A model generated the notes under the pieces. That model was not told the DNA's origin. It was given only the letters and a program-made list of their open reading frames with translations, and made no database searches. This document shows positions 26,455-34,697 of a DNA stretch of 64,000 nucleotides, one piece after another. This DNA is from Gemmatimonadota bacterium (GTDB lineage: Bacteria; Gemmatimonadota; Gemmatimonadetes; Gemmatimonadales; GWC2-71-9), in contig QHVB01000030.1 of NCBI GenBank assembly GCA_003222195.1, positions 206,170 through 270,169 of the forward strand, given 5' to 3'. Every line of letters starts with the position of its first letter. The first letter of the stretch is position 1. The position numbers and the translations under genes are program-made.

Positions 26455-27833
26455 ACCTCGCCGAGCTGCGCCGCCAGTTCATCGCGCACCTTGGATTCAG
26501 CATGCGCACGGCTGTCGACGCCGTGCAGCACAACAAGCTGCGGGCTTCGCTCACCTCGCTGGGCATCCTGTTCGGCGTCGCATCCGTCATTGCGATGCTC
26601 GCGATCGGGAAGGGCGCGGAGCGTGAGATCCTCGAGCAGATGCGCCTGCTCGGCTCGAACAACGTGATGATCACGCCGGTCGTGGAGCAGCACGAGGGCC
26701 CCGCCGACGACCAACCCGACAAGAAGGTGACGAAGTTCTCGCCCGGCCTCACCTACGCGGACGCCCAGGCCATCGCGCACGTGGTTCCTGGCGTGGAGGT
26801 GACGAGCGCGGAGGTCGTCCTCAATACGTCGCTCACTCGGGAGGGCCTGCGTCGCTCGGGGAAATTGGTGGGTGTGGATACCACGTACTTCCGCCTCACG
26901 AACCTGGCGCTTGCCGCCGGGACGACGTTCACCCCGCTGGAGGTGGAGCGCGGGCTCCCCGTCGCGATCATCGGCCACGGCGTCCGCACGCGCTTCTTCA
27001 CGACCGAGGATCCCATCGGCCGGCCCCTCAAGGTCGGCGAGAGCTGGGTCACCGTCGTCGGCGTGCTCCAGGATCGTCGCCTTACGCAGCAAACCGCGCA
27101 GCGCCTGGGCATCCGCGACGCCAACATGGACGTGTACGTCCCGGTGCGCACCGTGCTCATCCGGTTCCGGAACCGTGCGCAGCTCACGCAGCGCGATATC
27201 GAACAGGCAGCCCGGGAGGTCACCGTCACCACCAACGACGCGCCGACGGAGTCCGAGCAGCAACGTGAGGAGCGCACCAACCGCAACCAGCTCGACCGGA
27301 TCATCGTGCGCGTCACCGAATCGCGCTACGTGCCGTCGGTCGCCGACGTACTGCAACGCATGCTGGCCCGCCGGCACAACACGGTCGTGGACTTCGAGAT
27401 CACCGTGCCGGAGCTGCTGCTCCGCCAGGAGCAGCGCACCAAGACAATCTTCAACGTCGTGCTCGGCGCGATCGCCTCCATTTCGCTCGTGGTGGGCGGC
27501 ATCGGGATCATGAACATCATGCTCGCGTCGGTCCTGGAGCGGATCCGGGAGATCGGGGTGCGCCGCGCCATGGGCGCCACCCAGAAGGACATCCTCTTTC
27601 AGTTCCTGAGCGAAGCGGTGCTGATCAGCGTGGCCGGCGGCGTGGCCGGTATTCTCGTCGGCGTCGGCCTGTCGATGGGCATCGAGCGGTTCGCGGGAAT
27701 CACCACGATCGTGTCATCCCTGTCCGTGTTCGTCGCCTTCGGCGTGTCGTTCACCGTGGGCCTCGCGTTCGGGATCGTGCCCGCCTACCGCGCCGCGCGA
27801 CAGGATCCAGTCGTCTGCCTCCGCTACGAGTGA
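26451..27833 (+). CDS. MacB-type ABC transporter permease (no ATPase domain)
   Basis: A 460-residue permease with the MacB topology: an N-terminal helix after HNKLRASLTSLGILFGVASV, a large periplasmic MacB_PCD domain (about 55-320), and three C-terminal FtsX helices (about 330-455) containing SLVVGGIGIMNIMLASVLER followed by IREIGVRRAMGAT. The usual MacB ATPase (Walker A/B) is absent from this protein and from its neighbours, so an ATP-binding subunit must come from elsewhere. The N-terminus has an extra cytoplasmic amphipathic stretch of about 25 residues. Operon with the adaptor and TolC-like genes. Confidence 0.92.
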   Translation: MNLAELRRQFIAHLGFSMRTAVDAVQHNKLRASLTSLGILFGVASVIAMLAIGKGAEREILEQMRLLGSNNVMITPVVEQHEGPADDQPDKKVTKFSPGLTYADAQAIAHVVPGVEVTSAEVVLNTSLTREGLRRSGKLVGVDTTYFRLTNLALAAGTTFTPLEVERGLPVAIIGHGVRTRFFTTEDPIGRPLKVGESWVTVVGVLQDRRLTQQTAQRLGIRDANMDVYVPVRTVLIRFRNRAQLTQRDIEQAAREVTVTTNDAPTESEQQREERTNRNQLDRIIVRVTESRYVPSVADVLQRMLARRHNTVVDFEITVPELLLRQEQRTKTIFNVVLGAIASISLVVGGIGIMNIMLASVLERIREIGVRRAMGATQKDILFQFLSEAVLISVAGGVAGILVGVGLSMGIERFAGITTIVSSLSVFVAFGVSFTVGLAFGIVPAYRAARQDPVVCLRYE

Positions 27834-27837
27834 TCTC

Positions 27838-29319
27838 ATGAACAACCGCGTGTGCATCCTGGCCCTCGCCTTGGGCGCGTTCGTGTCACCCACGCTCGTA
27901 GCCCAGACGGCGCCTCCGGATTCCTCCCCGGCGATCACGCTGTCGGAAGCCATCGCGCTGGCGCAGCAGCGCGGGCACCAGGCCCGCGCCGCGCGGGCGG
28001 CACGTGAGTCGGGGCGCTACCGCCACCGTGCGTACCGCTCGGGGCTGCTGCCGCAGTTGTCCCTCGGAGGAACGGTGCCGTCGTACAACAAGTCGATCAT
28101 TCCGGTGCTCCGGGATGACGGCAGTACCGAGTTCGTGCCCCAGCAGCAGACCGACGCCAGCGTAACGGTCACCCTCGCTCAGAAAATCCCGGTTACGGGC
28201 GGCGACCTGTTTGTGTCCTCATCGCTGGCTCGGCTCAGGGTGAGCGGCCCGGCAGCCTACCAATCGTGGTCTTCGACGCCGGTATCGGTGGGATTGCGGC
28301 AGGACATCTTCCGTCCGAACACCGCCGCATGGGACGGTCAGGAGGACGCGGTGCGCGCCGAGCTGGACGAACGAGGGTACCTCGAGGCGATGGAGGACGT
28401 GGCTCTGCAAACGACGACGCTGTTCTTCGATGTGTACGCCGCCCGCGTCGCGCTCGCGAACGCCGTGACCAATGCCGCGGTGAACGACACGTTGTACCGC
28501 CTGAACACGGGACGATTCGACGTCGGCAAGATCGGGGAGAACGACCTGCTGCAGAGCGAGCTGGCCTTGCTCCGCTCCCGCACCGCCCTCGAGTCGGCGC
28601 GGCTGGAGCACGAACGCGCGACCGATGCCCTGCGCCTCGCGCTCGATCTCCCCGCCGGGACGCCGCTCGAGGTCGCGGTGACAGGGGAGGTCCCGGAGTT
28701 CGAGGCCGACACGGCGCGGGCGGTGGCCGAAGCGCTGAAGAATCGGGCCGCGGTGTCGGCCGTTGCGCTCGATGACGTACAGGCCCGCCGGAGCGTCGCG
28801 GAGGCGCGCCTTCGCACCGGCGCCGGCGCCACGGTGCAGGCCAGCTACGGATTCAATGCCACCGCGCCGGAGGCCACCCTCGCCTATCAGAATCTCCTCG
28901 AGGCTCGGCGCTTCTCACTCTCGGTGCAGGTTCCCCTGTGGCAGTGGGGCGCGCATCACGAAGGGGTGCGGGCGGCCGAGGCCGACCGCGAGCGCGTCAC
29001 CAACCTCTCGGACGCTACGCTCGCCCAGGTTGCGCACGACGCTCGTTTCGCCGCGCTCGCACTCGCACAGGCCCGCCGCACCGCGCTGCTCGTGGCGAAG
29101 GCGGACAGCGTCGCCGCCAAGCGGTTCGAAGTGGCGTACAATCGGTACGTTATCGGCCGCATTACGATCGACAACCTGTACATCGCCCAGGCCGAGAAGG
29201 ACCAGGCGCTGGTCGAATACGTCCGGGGGCTGCGCGGATACTGGACGGCGCTCTATCGCCTGCGCGGTGCCACGCTGTTCGATTTCGCTGCGGGACGGCC
29301 GATTCGGGGGGGATCGTGA
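27838..29319 (+). CDS. TolC-family outer membrane efflux channel
   Basis: A 493-residue protein with signal peptide ending LVAQ/TAPP. Two homologous OEP repeats with long helices are seen: ITLSEAIALAQQRGHQARAA starts the first, and the second begins around residue 270. Sequence features such as FDVGKIGENDLLQSELALLRSRTALESARL are typical of TolC-like proteins. It should form the trimeric outer membrane duct for the adaptor and permease encoded just upstream; spacing is 4 bases from the permease stop. Confidence 0.92.
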   Translation: MNNRVCILALALGAFVSPTLVAQTAPPDSSPAITLSEAIALAQQRGHQARAARAARESGRYRHRAYRSGLLPQLSLGGTVPSYNKSIIPVLRDDGSTEFVPQQQTDASVTVTLAQKIPVTGGDLFVSSSLARLRVSGPAAYQSWSSTPVSVGLRQDIFRPNTAAWDGQEDAVRAELDERGYLEAMEDVALQTTTLFFDVYAARVALANAVTNAAVNDTLYRLNTGRFDVGKIGENDLLQSELALLRSRTALESARLEHERATDALRLALDLPAGTPLEVAVTGEVPEFEADTARAVAEALKNRAAVSAVALDDVQARRSVAEARLRTGAGATVQASYGFNATAPEATLAYQNLLEARRFSLSVQVPLWQWGAHHEGVRAAEADRERVTNLSDATLAQVAHDARFAALALAQARRTALLVAKADSVAAKRFEVAYNRYVIGRITIDNLYIAQAEKDQALVEYVRGLRGYWTALYRLRGATLFDFAAGRPIRGGS

Positions 29320-29328
29320 ATCTTCGGC

Positions 29329-29357
29329 TTGACCGGTCACGTACGTCGTCTTAGTTT
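29329..29357 (+). promoter_or_regulatory. Candidate sigma-70-type promoter (TTGACC-17-TAGTTT)
   Basis: TTGACC at 29329-29334 and TAGTTT at 29352-29357 are separated by 17 bases. The -35/-10 pair is nearly the same as that before coxB (TTGACG-17-TAGTTT). It would start a transcript with a leader of about 285 bases before the ABC exporter gene at 29649, which begins without an obvious strong ribosome site. Confidence 0.5.
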
Positions 29358-29403
29358 GCTCGAAGTAGCCCCCGAATTACGCACGAAAGGGTCTCGGACT
29401 GAA

Positions 29404-29550
29404 ATGATTCGTCAATCCACCGTTACGCCGATGCTGCGCCGCATCTGGGGAGGGCCGGGCATGCTCTGCCGGTTCGCGCCCATTGTCGACGCGCGTGGGC
29501 GTATTGCGTCCGGCATCGCCGGCGCCGGTGGAGGTGGAGGAGCACCCTAG
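29404..29550 (+). CDS. Possible 48-residue leader peptide ORF before the ABC exporter
   Basis: The 329-base gap between the TolC-like gene and the ABC exporter contains one short ORF that begins about 40 bases after the candidate promoter. Its product starts MIRQSTVTPMLRRIWGGPGM and ends in a Gly-rich AGAGGGGGAP tail. It has no convincing ribosome site and no recognised family. It might be a regulatory leader peptide or a small substrate for the exporter, or simply chance. The remainder of the gap (29551-29648) shows nothing definite. Confidence 0.2.
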   Translation: MIRQSTVTPMLRRIWGGPGMLCRFAPIVDARGRIASGIAGAGGGGGAP

Positions 29551-29648
29551 AAGTCGATCGGATCTAGTTCGCGCCGTGATCCGGCCTTCCGGGTGCTTCA
29601 TGGGACCTGGGAGGCCGTTCTGTTACACACGATTCGAGGATCACGGAC

Positions 29649-31916
29649 ATGAGCACGTTGCAGCATCTCGACGACCACATCATCGCGCGCTACACCGCCC
29701 AGCCGACGCGGCTTCCTCAGGAGCTGCGCCGGGAGATCGAGCACGCCTGGCAGGGCGCGGCGGTCCAGCTCTACGCGCTCGCTGATCTCGACCAAAGCCT
29801 GCGGCTCACGGAGACGTGGCTTGCGCTCGGCCCGCGGCACATCGCGGTGGCCAAGCGTGATAGCCAGGGCTGGGAAGTCCGGAGCTTCGAACGGTCGCGC
29901 ATCCAGGCGGTCAGGGAGGCACCCGGCCTGTCGGCCAATACCCTGACGATCCTCGGCGCACCGGGCGACCCCGCGCTGGCGCTGCTGCGCTACACGCACC
30001 GGCAGCGCCGGGCGTTCGAGAACACCCGGTTCGTGCTCGAGGAGCAGCTCCAGGGGCATGCGCGGGAGCTCGTGGACAGCGACGCGGACTGCCTGTACGC
30101 GGAAAGTGTCGCGCGTCCCATCCGCGAGGCCCAGGCGCTCGTCTCCGGCCGGCAGACCGCGGTGATCCGGCGGCTGCTGGGTTACCTGAAGCCGTACCGC
30201 CGGCAGCTGACGCTCGGCATGGCGGCCGCGACGGTGATCACGCTGCTCAGCCTGATACCGCCGTACCTCGCGGGTTATCTGATCGACCGCGTGGTGCGGC
30301 CGGCGCAGGCGGGAACCTTGGCGCTGACGCGCGCGGGGACGATTGCCGCGCTCGCCGTGGCGGCCATGGCGGTCGTCTATCTGATCCGCCAGGCCGCCGT
30401 GCACGTGCGCCTACGGCTGATGTCGATCCTGGGTGAATGGGTGGCTCGCGACCTGCGCGCCGAGCTGTACGAGCACATCCAACGGCTGTCGCTGGCGTTT
30501 TTCTCGCGCAAGCGCACCGGCAGCCTGATCACGCGCGTGTCCGCCGATACCGACCGGCTGTGGGACTTCCTGGCGTTCGGCGTCGTGGACGTGTCATTGT
30601 CGCTCGTGATGCTCTTGGGACTTGGAACAGTCTTGCTTTCGCTCGACTGGAGACTCGGCTTAGTGATGACCCTGCCGGTGCCGTTGTTCTGCTGGCTGAT
30701 CTACCGGCACAGCGAGGACATCACGCGGCTGTTCATCCGGGCGTGGCGCAAGTGGTCGCGCGTGACGGACGTGCTGTCGGACACGATTCCCGGCATTCGG
30801 GTCGTCAAGGCGTTCAATCAGGAGCAGCGGGAGATCGAACGCTTTGGCGAGCGCAATGAGGACGTGACGGCGGAGTTCAACCGCATTCACCGATCGTGGA
30901 CGAAGTTCTGGCCGCTGCTGATGCTCGGTGTTCACGCGATGACCGTCGCGGTGTGGGCGTTCGCCGTGCCCCGGCTACTCGGGCATGGCGCGCAGCTGCC
31001 GGTGGGAACGTTCGTTTCGTTCCTGCTCTACACGACGATGTTCAGCGCACCGATCGAGGTGATCGGGCAGATGGCGCGCACGATCAACCGGGCGACGACG
31101 TCGGCGCACCGTGTGTTCGAGGTGCTCGATACCGAACCCGAGATCCGCGATGTGGTGGAGCCGGTGCGGCTCGAGCCGGTACACGGGCGCGTGACGTTCG
31201 ACCACGTGACGTTCGGCTATGACGGCGTCCGGCAGGTGCTGCGCGGCGTGAGCTTCGACGTGGCGCCGGGCGAGTTGGTCGGGCTCGTCGGACCGTCTGG
31301 TGGCGGCAAGACCACAATCGTGAACCTGATCGCGCGGTTCTACGACGTGACGGGGGGCACGATTCGGATCGATGGCGTCGATATCCGGCGCCTCGATACG
31401 GGCCACTACCGGCGGCAGATCGGCATGGTGCTCCAGGATCCGTACCTGTTCCATGGGACGGTGGTGGAGAACATCCGCTACGGCCTGCCGGAAGCGTCGC
31501 TGAGTCAGGTGGTTGCGGCGGCTCAGGCGGCGAACGCCCACGACTTCATCACCAAGCTGCAGCACGGCTACGACACGGTGGTGGGCGAGCGGGGGCACAC
31601 GCTCTCGGGCGGCGAGCGCCAGCGCGTGTCGATCGCGCGGGCGATCCTGCACGACCCTCGCATCCTCATTCTGGACGAGGCGACCAGCAGCGTGGATACG
31701 GAAACCGAGCGTGAGATCCAGCAGGCGCTCGAGCGGCTGGTGGCGGGGCGGACCGTGTTCGCGATCGCGCACCGCCTGTCGACGCTCCGCAAGGCGTCGC
31801 GGCTGTTCGTGATCGAGGACGGCCGGTTGGTCGAGCACGGTACGCATGCGGAGCTGCTGGCGCGGCCCGCAGGAACGTATCGACGGCTTTACGATCTACA
31901 GGTGCAACTCGCATAG
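29649..31916 (+). CDS. Type I ABC exporter with extra N-terminal domain (cyanophycin-associated DUF1854-partner type)
   Basis: A 755-residue half-transporter. Residues of about 1-165 are an extra domain not found in standard exporters. Six membrane helices (about 185-480) and a nucleotide-binding domain follow, with Walker A GPSGGGKTT, signature LSGGERQRVS, Walker B ILILDEATSS and the His switch IAHRLST. Coupling of such an exporter to a DUF1854 protein is annotated in proteobacterial gene sets as 'cyanophycin metabolism-associated'. No cyanophycin synthetase or cyanophycinase is in this window, so the substrate is open. The stop codon TAG lies within the first unit of the following repeat palindrome. 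Confidence 0.88.
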   Translation: MSTLQHLDDHIIARYTAQPTRLPQELRREIEHAWQGAAVQLYALADLDQSLRLTETWLALGPRHIAVAKRDSQGWEVRSFERSRIQAVREAPGLSANTLTILGAPGDPALALLRYTHRQRRAFENTRFVLEEQLQGHARELVDSDADCLYAESVARPIREAQALVSGRQTAVIRRLLGYLKPYRRQLTLGMAAATVITLLSLIPPYLAGYLIDRVVRPAQAGTLALTRAGTIAALAVAAMAVVYLIRQAAVHVRLRLMSILGEWVARDLRAELYEHIQRLSLAFFSRKRTGSLITRVSADTDRLWDFLAFGVVDVSLSLVMLLGLGTVLLSLDWRLGLVMTLPVPLFCWLIYRHSEDITRLFIRAWRKWSRVTDVLSDTIPGIRVVKAFNQEQREIERFGERNEDVTAEFNRIHRSWTKFWPLLMLGVHAMTVAVWAFAVPRLLGHGAQLPVGTFVSFLLYTTMFSAPIEVIGQMARTINRATTSAHRVFEVLDTEPEIRDVVEPVRLEPVHGRVTFDHVTFGYDGVRQVLRGVSFDVAPGELVGLVGPSGGGKTTIVNLIARFYDVTGGTIRIDGVDIRRLDTGHYRRQIGMVLQDPYLFHGTVVENIRYGLPEASLSQVVAAAQAANAHDFITKLQHGYDTVVGERGHTLSGGERQRVSIARAILHDPRILILDEATSSVDTETEREIQQALERLVAGRTVFAIAHRLSTLRKASRLFVIEDGRLVEHGTHAELLARPAGTYRRLYDLQVQLA

Positions 31917-31979
31917 GTGTCAGGTGCCGGGTTTCAGGTGCCAGAGTTCTCTGAAACCCGACACCAGACACCTGACACC
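31915..31979. repeat. Palindrome of 7-base AGGTGYC-type units between exporter and DUF1854 gene
   Basis: The left arm consists of heptads AGGTGTC, AGGTGCC, GGGTTTC, AGGTGCC plus AGAG (31915-31946). The right arm (31948-31979) is the imperfect complement with the same 7-base phase. The first unit includes the exporter's TAG stop, and the right arm ends directly against the ribosome site AGGAGG (31980-31985) of the DUF1854 gene. In the mRNA the stem would hold the intercistronic region and could attenuate transcription or affect translation of the second gene. Confidence 0.8.
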
Positions 31980-31991
31980 AGGAGGTTTGTC

Positions 31992-32501
31992 ATGGAATCG
32001 ACGCTAGTCAGGCGCTCAGATGATGGCGCCACCAGGAAATCGGCGGGCCTCAGTCTAGAATGGCGGACCGACGGCTCACTGTGGGCGACGAAAGGGGATG
32101 AGGAGCGGCCGGTATCGGTGCGGCGCTGCTTCCCTTGGTCGGAGCCCGCACATCATCTCTCGCTGCGGGACGCGGACGAAGAGGAGTTCGCGCTCGTCAG
32201 AGATCCCGCCGAGCTCGATCCGCGCTCCCGCGCCGCGCTGGAAATGGCGCTCGCGGTAGCGGGGTTCGTGTTCGAGGTGACGCGTGTGCTGGAGATCGAG
32301 GAAGAGGTCGAGATCCGGCACTGGCGCGTCGAGACCCGTCAGGGTCCGCGAACGTTCCAGACGCGGCTCGATGATTGGCCGCGCACGCTGCCGCACGGTG
32401 GTCTATTGATCCGCGATCTCGCTGGGGATCTGTATCACCTGGCGGCGCCGGAGAAGCTGGACCGGCAGAGCCGGGAATTGCTGTGGGCGTTTGTGGACTG
32501 A
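31992..32501 (+). CDS. DUF1854 family protein (ABC exporter partner)
   Basis: A 169-residue acidic cytoplasmic protein with the DUF1854 pattern: SVRRCFPWSEPAHHLSLRDADEEE, ALVRDPAELDPRSRAALE, VFEVTRVLEIEEEVEIRHWRVETRQGPRTF and RDLAGDLYHLAAPEKLDRQSRELLWAFVD. The biochemical role is unknown. The family is repeatedly found beside the exporter type encoded upstream. ATG at 31992 with AGGAGG six bases upstream, the clearest ribosome site in this stretch. The frame is open upstream through the repeat, but that part is repeat-derived. Confidence 0.85.
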   Translation: MESTLVRRSDDGATRKSAGLSLEWRTDGSLWATKGDEERPVSVRRCFPWSEPAHHLSLRDADEEEFALVRDPAELDPRSRAALEMALAVAGFVFEVTRVLEIEEEVEIRHWRVETRQGPRTFQTRLDDWPRTLPHGGLLIRDLAGDLYHLAAPEKLDRQSRELLWAFVD

Positions 32502-32528
32502 GGACGGTTGGAAGGTTGGAGGGTGTTT

Positions 32529-32556
32529 GTAGGGGCGCAGCATGCTGCGCCCCTAC
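32529..32556. repeat. Perfect 28-bp palindrome (copy 1) within a larger inverted repeat
   Basis: The half-site GTAGGGGCGCAGCA is followed immediately by its exact reverse complement. An identical copy lies at 35747-35774. Here it sits in the 77-base convergent gap between the DUF1854 gene and mutM, nested in a looser inverted repeat (32506-32581) of GGTTGGA-like units whose right edge includes the mutM stop codon. It can act as a bidirectional terminator. Similar palindromes are, from memory, scattered in many unrelated bacterial genomes. Confidence 0.85.
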
Positions 32557-32578
32557 CTACCTACCGTCCACATTCCAC

Positions 32579-33406
32579 CTACCGTTGGCATTTCGGACAA
32601 AACGTCGTCGTTCGCAAGTCGATCGTGTGAGTCTCCACGAGCTTCTTTCCACAGTTCACGCACTTCTCACCGCCGCGGCCATACACTCGCAGCTTGAACT
32701 GAAACTTGCCCCGCTCGCCGGTGCCGGTTCGATAGTCTCGTAACGTCGTCCCCGACGATGCGAGCGCTCGCTGCAAAACGTCTACAATCGCGGCGTGCAG
32801 CCGCGCGAATTCTTCGAGCGACAACTTGTTGGTAGGCGTCGCTGGATTGAGCCGCGCGTCGAACAGCGCTTCATTGGCGTAGATGTTTCCCACGCCCGCG
32901 AGGCGCCGCTGATCCATGATGGCTTTCTTGACCGCCGTTCGCGTTCCCCGTAGCCGGTCAGCGAACACGAACGGCGTGAACGTCTCTTCCAGCGGCTCAG
33001 GGCCGATCCGGCCCGTGTAGGCGATCCAGCCTCTTTCATCCAGCAGCCAGATCGTGCCCAGACGTCGTACGTCGCGATACACGAACTTGCGTCCGTCGGT
33101 GAGAGTGCAGATCAGGACCGCGTACTTCAATTCGGCCGGTGTCAGGCGCCGCTCGTAGACGAGCAACGAGCCGGTCATGCGCGGCTGAATGATCATGCGG
33201 TGGCCACTCGAGAAGCGGAACACGGCGTGCTTGGCGCGGCGAGACACCTGCTCGATGGTGTTGCCACGCAGCGTCTTGATCAGGCGGGGTTTGGAGACCT
33301 GGCGCAGCACGTCGGTTTTCTTGAGCTCGACTCGGGCGATGCGACACCCCTCGAGGCGAGGGGCGATTTCGCGGACGATCGTCTCGACTTCAGGCAGCTC
33401 CGGCAC
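32579..33406 (-). CDS. mutM: Formamidopyrimidine-DNA glycosylase (Fpg/MutM)
   Basis: A 275-residue bifunctional glycosylase/AP lyase that removes 8-oxoguanine and related lesions. After the initiator the mature N-terminus is PELPEVETIVRE, giving the catalytic Pro1 and Glu2; this fixes the start as GTG at 33406, although the frame is open further upstream. Other features are MMTGSL-like PRMTGSLLV, the helix-two-turn-helix GVGNIYANEALFDARLNP, and the C-terminal zinc finger (CVNCGKK, then FCPKCQR). It overlaps the end of purD by 17 bases and is expressed with it. Confidence 0.96.
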   Translation of the reverse strand: MPELPEVETIVREIAPRLEGCRIARVELKKTDVLRQVSKPRLIKTLRGNTIEQVSRRAKHAVFRFSSGHRMIIQPRMTGSLLVYERRLTPAELKYAVLICTLTDGRKFVYRDVRRLGTIWLLDERGWIAYTGRIGPEPLEETFTPFVFADRLRGTRTAVKKAIMDQRRLAGVGNIYANEALFDARLNPATPTNKLSLEEFARLHAAIVDVLQRALASSGTTLRDYRTGTGERGKFQFKLRVYGRGGEKCVNCGKKLVETHTIDLRTTTFCPKCQR

Positions 33407-34697
33407 GCTGGATCTCGCGCCAGGCGATGTCGCGCCGCCAGGTCTTGCCTTCGAACGCAATCCGCTCGGCGCCGGCACGACTGGCCTGCGCGGCGATCGC
33501 CACCGTCGCGCCGAGACCGGTGACGCTCAAGACGCGCCCCCCATTGGTGCGCAGCCGCCCCTCATTGTCGCGGAATGTGCCGGCGTGAAAGACGATCACA
33601 TCCTCGCCCAGCTCTTTGACGTCCGGGAGCCTGATGGCGACGCCCTTCTCTGGGTTGTCGGGGTAGCCGCGCGCGGCCAGTACGGTGGTGACCGCAGCCT
33701 GGTCGACGGCGAGGACCTGCTGAGTCGGGAGCGGGTCCCAGCGGCGCTGCGCGATTGCCACGATGTGTTCGGAAAATCCGGGTAACAGCGCGGGCAACAG
33801 CGCCTGCGTCTCGGGATCGCCGAATCGTGCGTTGAACTCCAGCACGGACGGCGTTCCGTCGGGCAAGATCATCAGTCCGGCGTACAGTACTCCTTCATAG
33901 GGCGAGCCCTGCGCCGCCACCTCGCGCAGCACGGGCTCGAAGATTTCCGTGCGCACGCGCGCGACCAGCGCATCCGTCGCAAGGCTGACCGGACAGTATG
34001 CGCCCATGCCACCGGTGTTCGGACCGGTGTCGCCTTCGCCGAGTCGCTTGTGATCCTGCGCAGGCGGCAGAATCAGCACGCGCTCGCCATCGGTCAACGC
34101 GAGGACCGACAGCTCCTCGCCTTCGAGGAACTCCTCGACCAGCACCTCTTTGCCCGCCTCTCCCAGCGACCCGTCCAGCATCGCGCGGACGACCTTGGCC
34201 GCGTCGATGCGACTTTGGCACACGACGGCCCCTTTCCCAGCCGCCAGTCCCGAGGCCTTCACGACGAGCGGCTCCGGATGATTGCCGATGTACTCGAGCG
34301 CGGGCCCGATACCGACGAACGCCGCACTCTTGGCGGTGGGTACGCCGGCGCGATGCATGACCTCCTTGGCGTACGCCTTCGACGACTCGAGCCGCGCCGC
34401 CGCCGCCGTTGGCCCGAACACGGCCCGGCCGTCGTCCCGCAGCCCGTCAGCCAGCCCGGCGGCGAGCGGGGCTTCCGGCCCGATGATCGTGACGTCGATA
34501 TCCCGGTCGCGGACGGCGGCAACGAGGTCGTCGACGGCGGTGGCGGGGATGGGAAGGTTGGTGGCGAGGGACGCGGTGCCGGGATTGCCGGGTGCGGCGA
34601 ACAACGTTAGATCAGCAACAGAGGCGGCGGCATCGCGGTGCAGTGCCCAGCAGAGGGCATGCTCGCGGCCGCCGCCTCCGACGACCAGTACTCTCAC
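33390..34697 (-). CDS. purD: Phosphoribosylamine-glycine ligase (GAR synthetase)
   Basis: A 435-residue ATP-grasp enzyme joining glycine to phosphoribosylamine in purine synthesis. Signatures: VLVVGGGGREHALCWAL at the N-terminus, AYAKEVMHRAGVPTAKSA, the ATP-binding VVKASGLAAGKGAVVC, and GVLYAGLMILPDGTPSVLEFNARFGDPETQ with the metal-binding Glu and Asn. The length is normal. The GTG start overlaps the preceding M48 protease stop as GTGA. The last 17 bases overlap mutM. Confidence 0.96.
   Translation of the reverse strand: MRVLVVGGGGREHALCWALHRDAAASVADLTLFAAPGNPGTASLATNLPIPATAVDDLVAAVRDRDIDVTIIGPEAPLAAGLADGLRDDGRAVFGPTAAAARLESSKAYAKEVMHRAGVPTAKSAAFVGIGPALEYIGNHPEPLVVKASGLAAGKGAVVCQSRIDAAKVVRAMLDGSLGEAGKEVLVEEFLEGEELSVLALTDGERVLILPPAQDHKRLGEGDTGPNTGGMGAYCPVSLATDALVARVRTEIFEPVLREVAAQGSPYEGVLYAGLMILPDGTPSVLEFNARFGDPETQALLPALLPGFSEHIVAIAQRRWDPLPTQQVLAVDQAAVTTVLAARGYPDNPEKGVAIRLPDVKELGEDVIVFHAGTFRDNEGRLRTNGGRVLSVTGLGATVAIAAQASRAGAERIAFEGKTWRRDIAWREIQRAGAA

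Noticed and set aside
32506..32581. Possible CRISPR-like or direct repeat array
   Set aside because: The repeats are inverted, very short and without spacers; no cas genes in the window.
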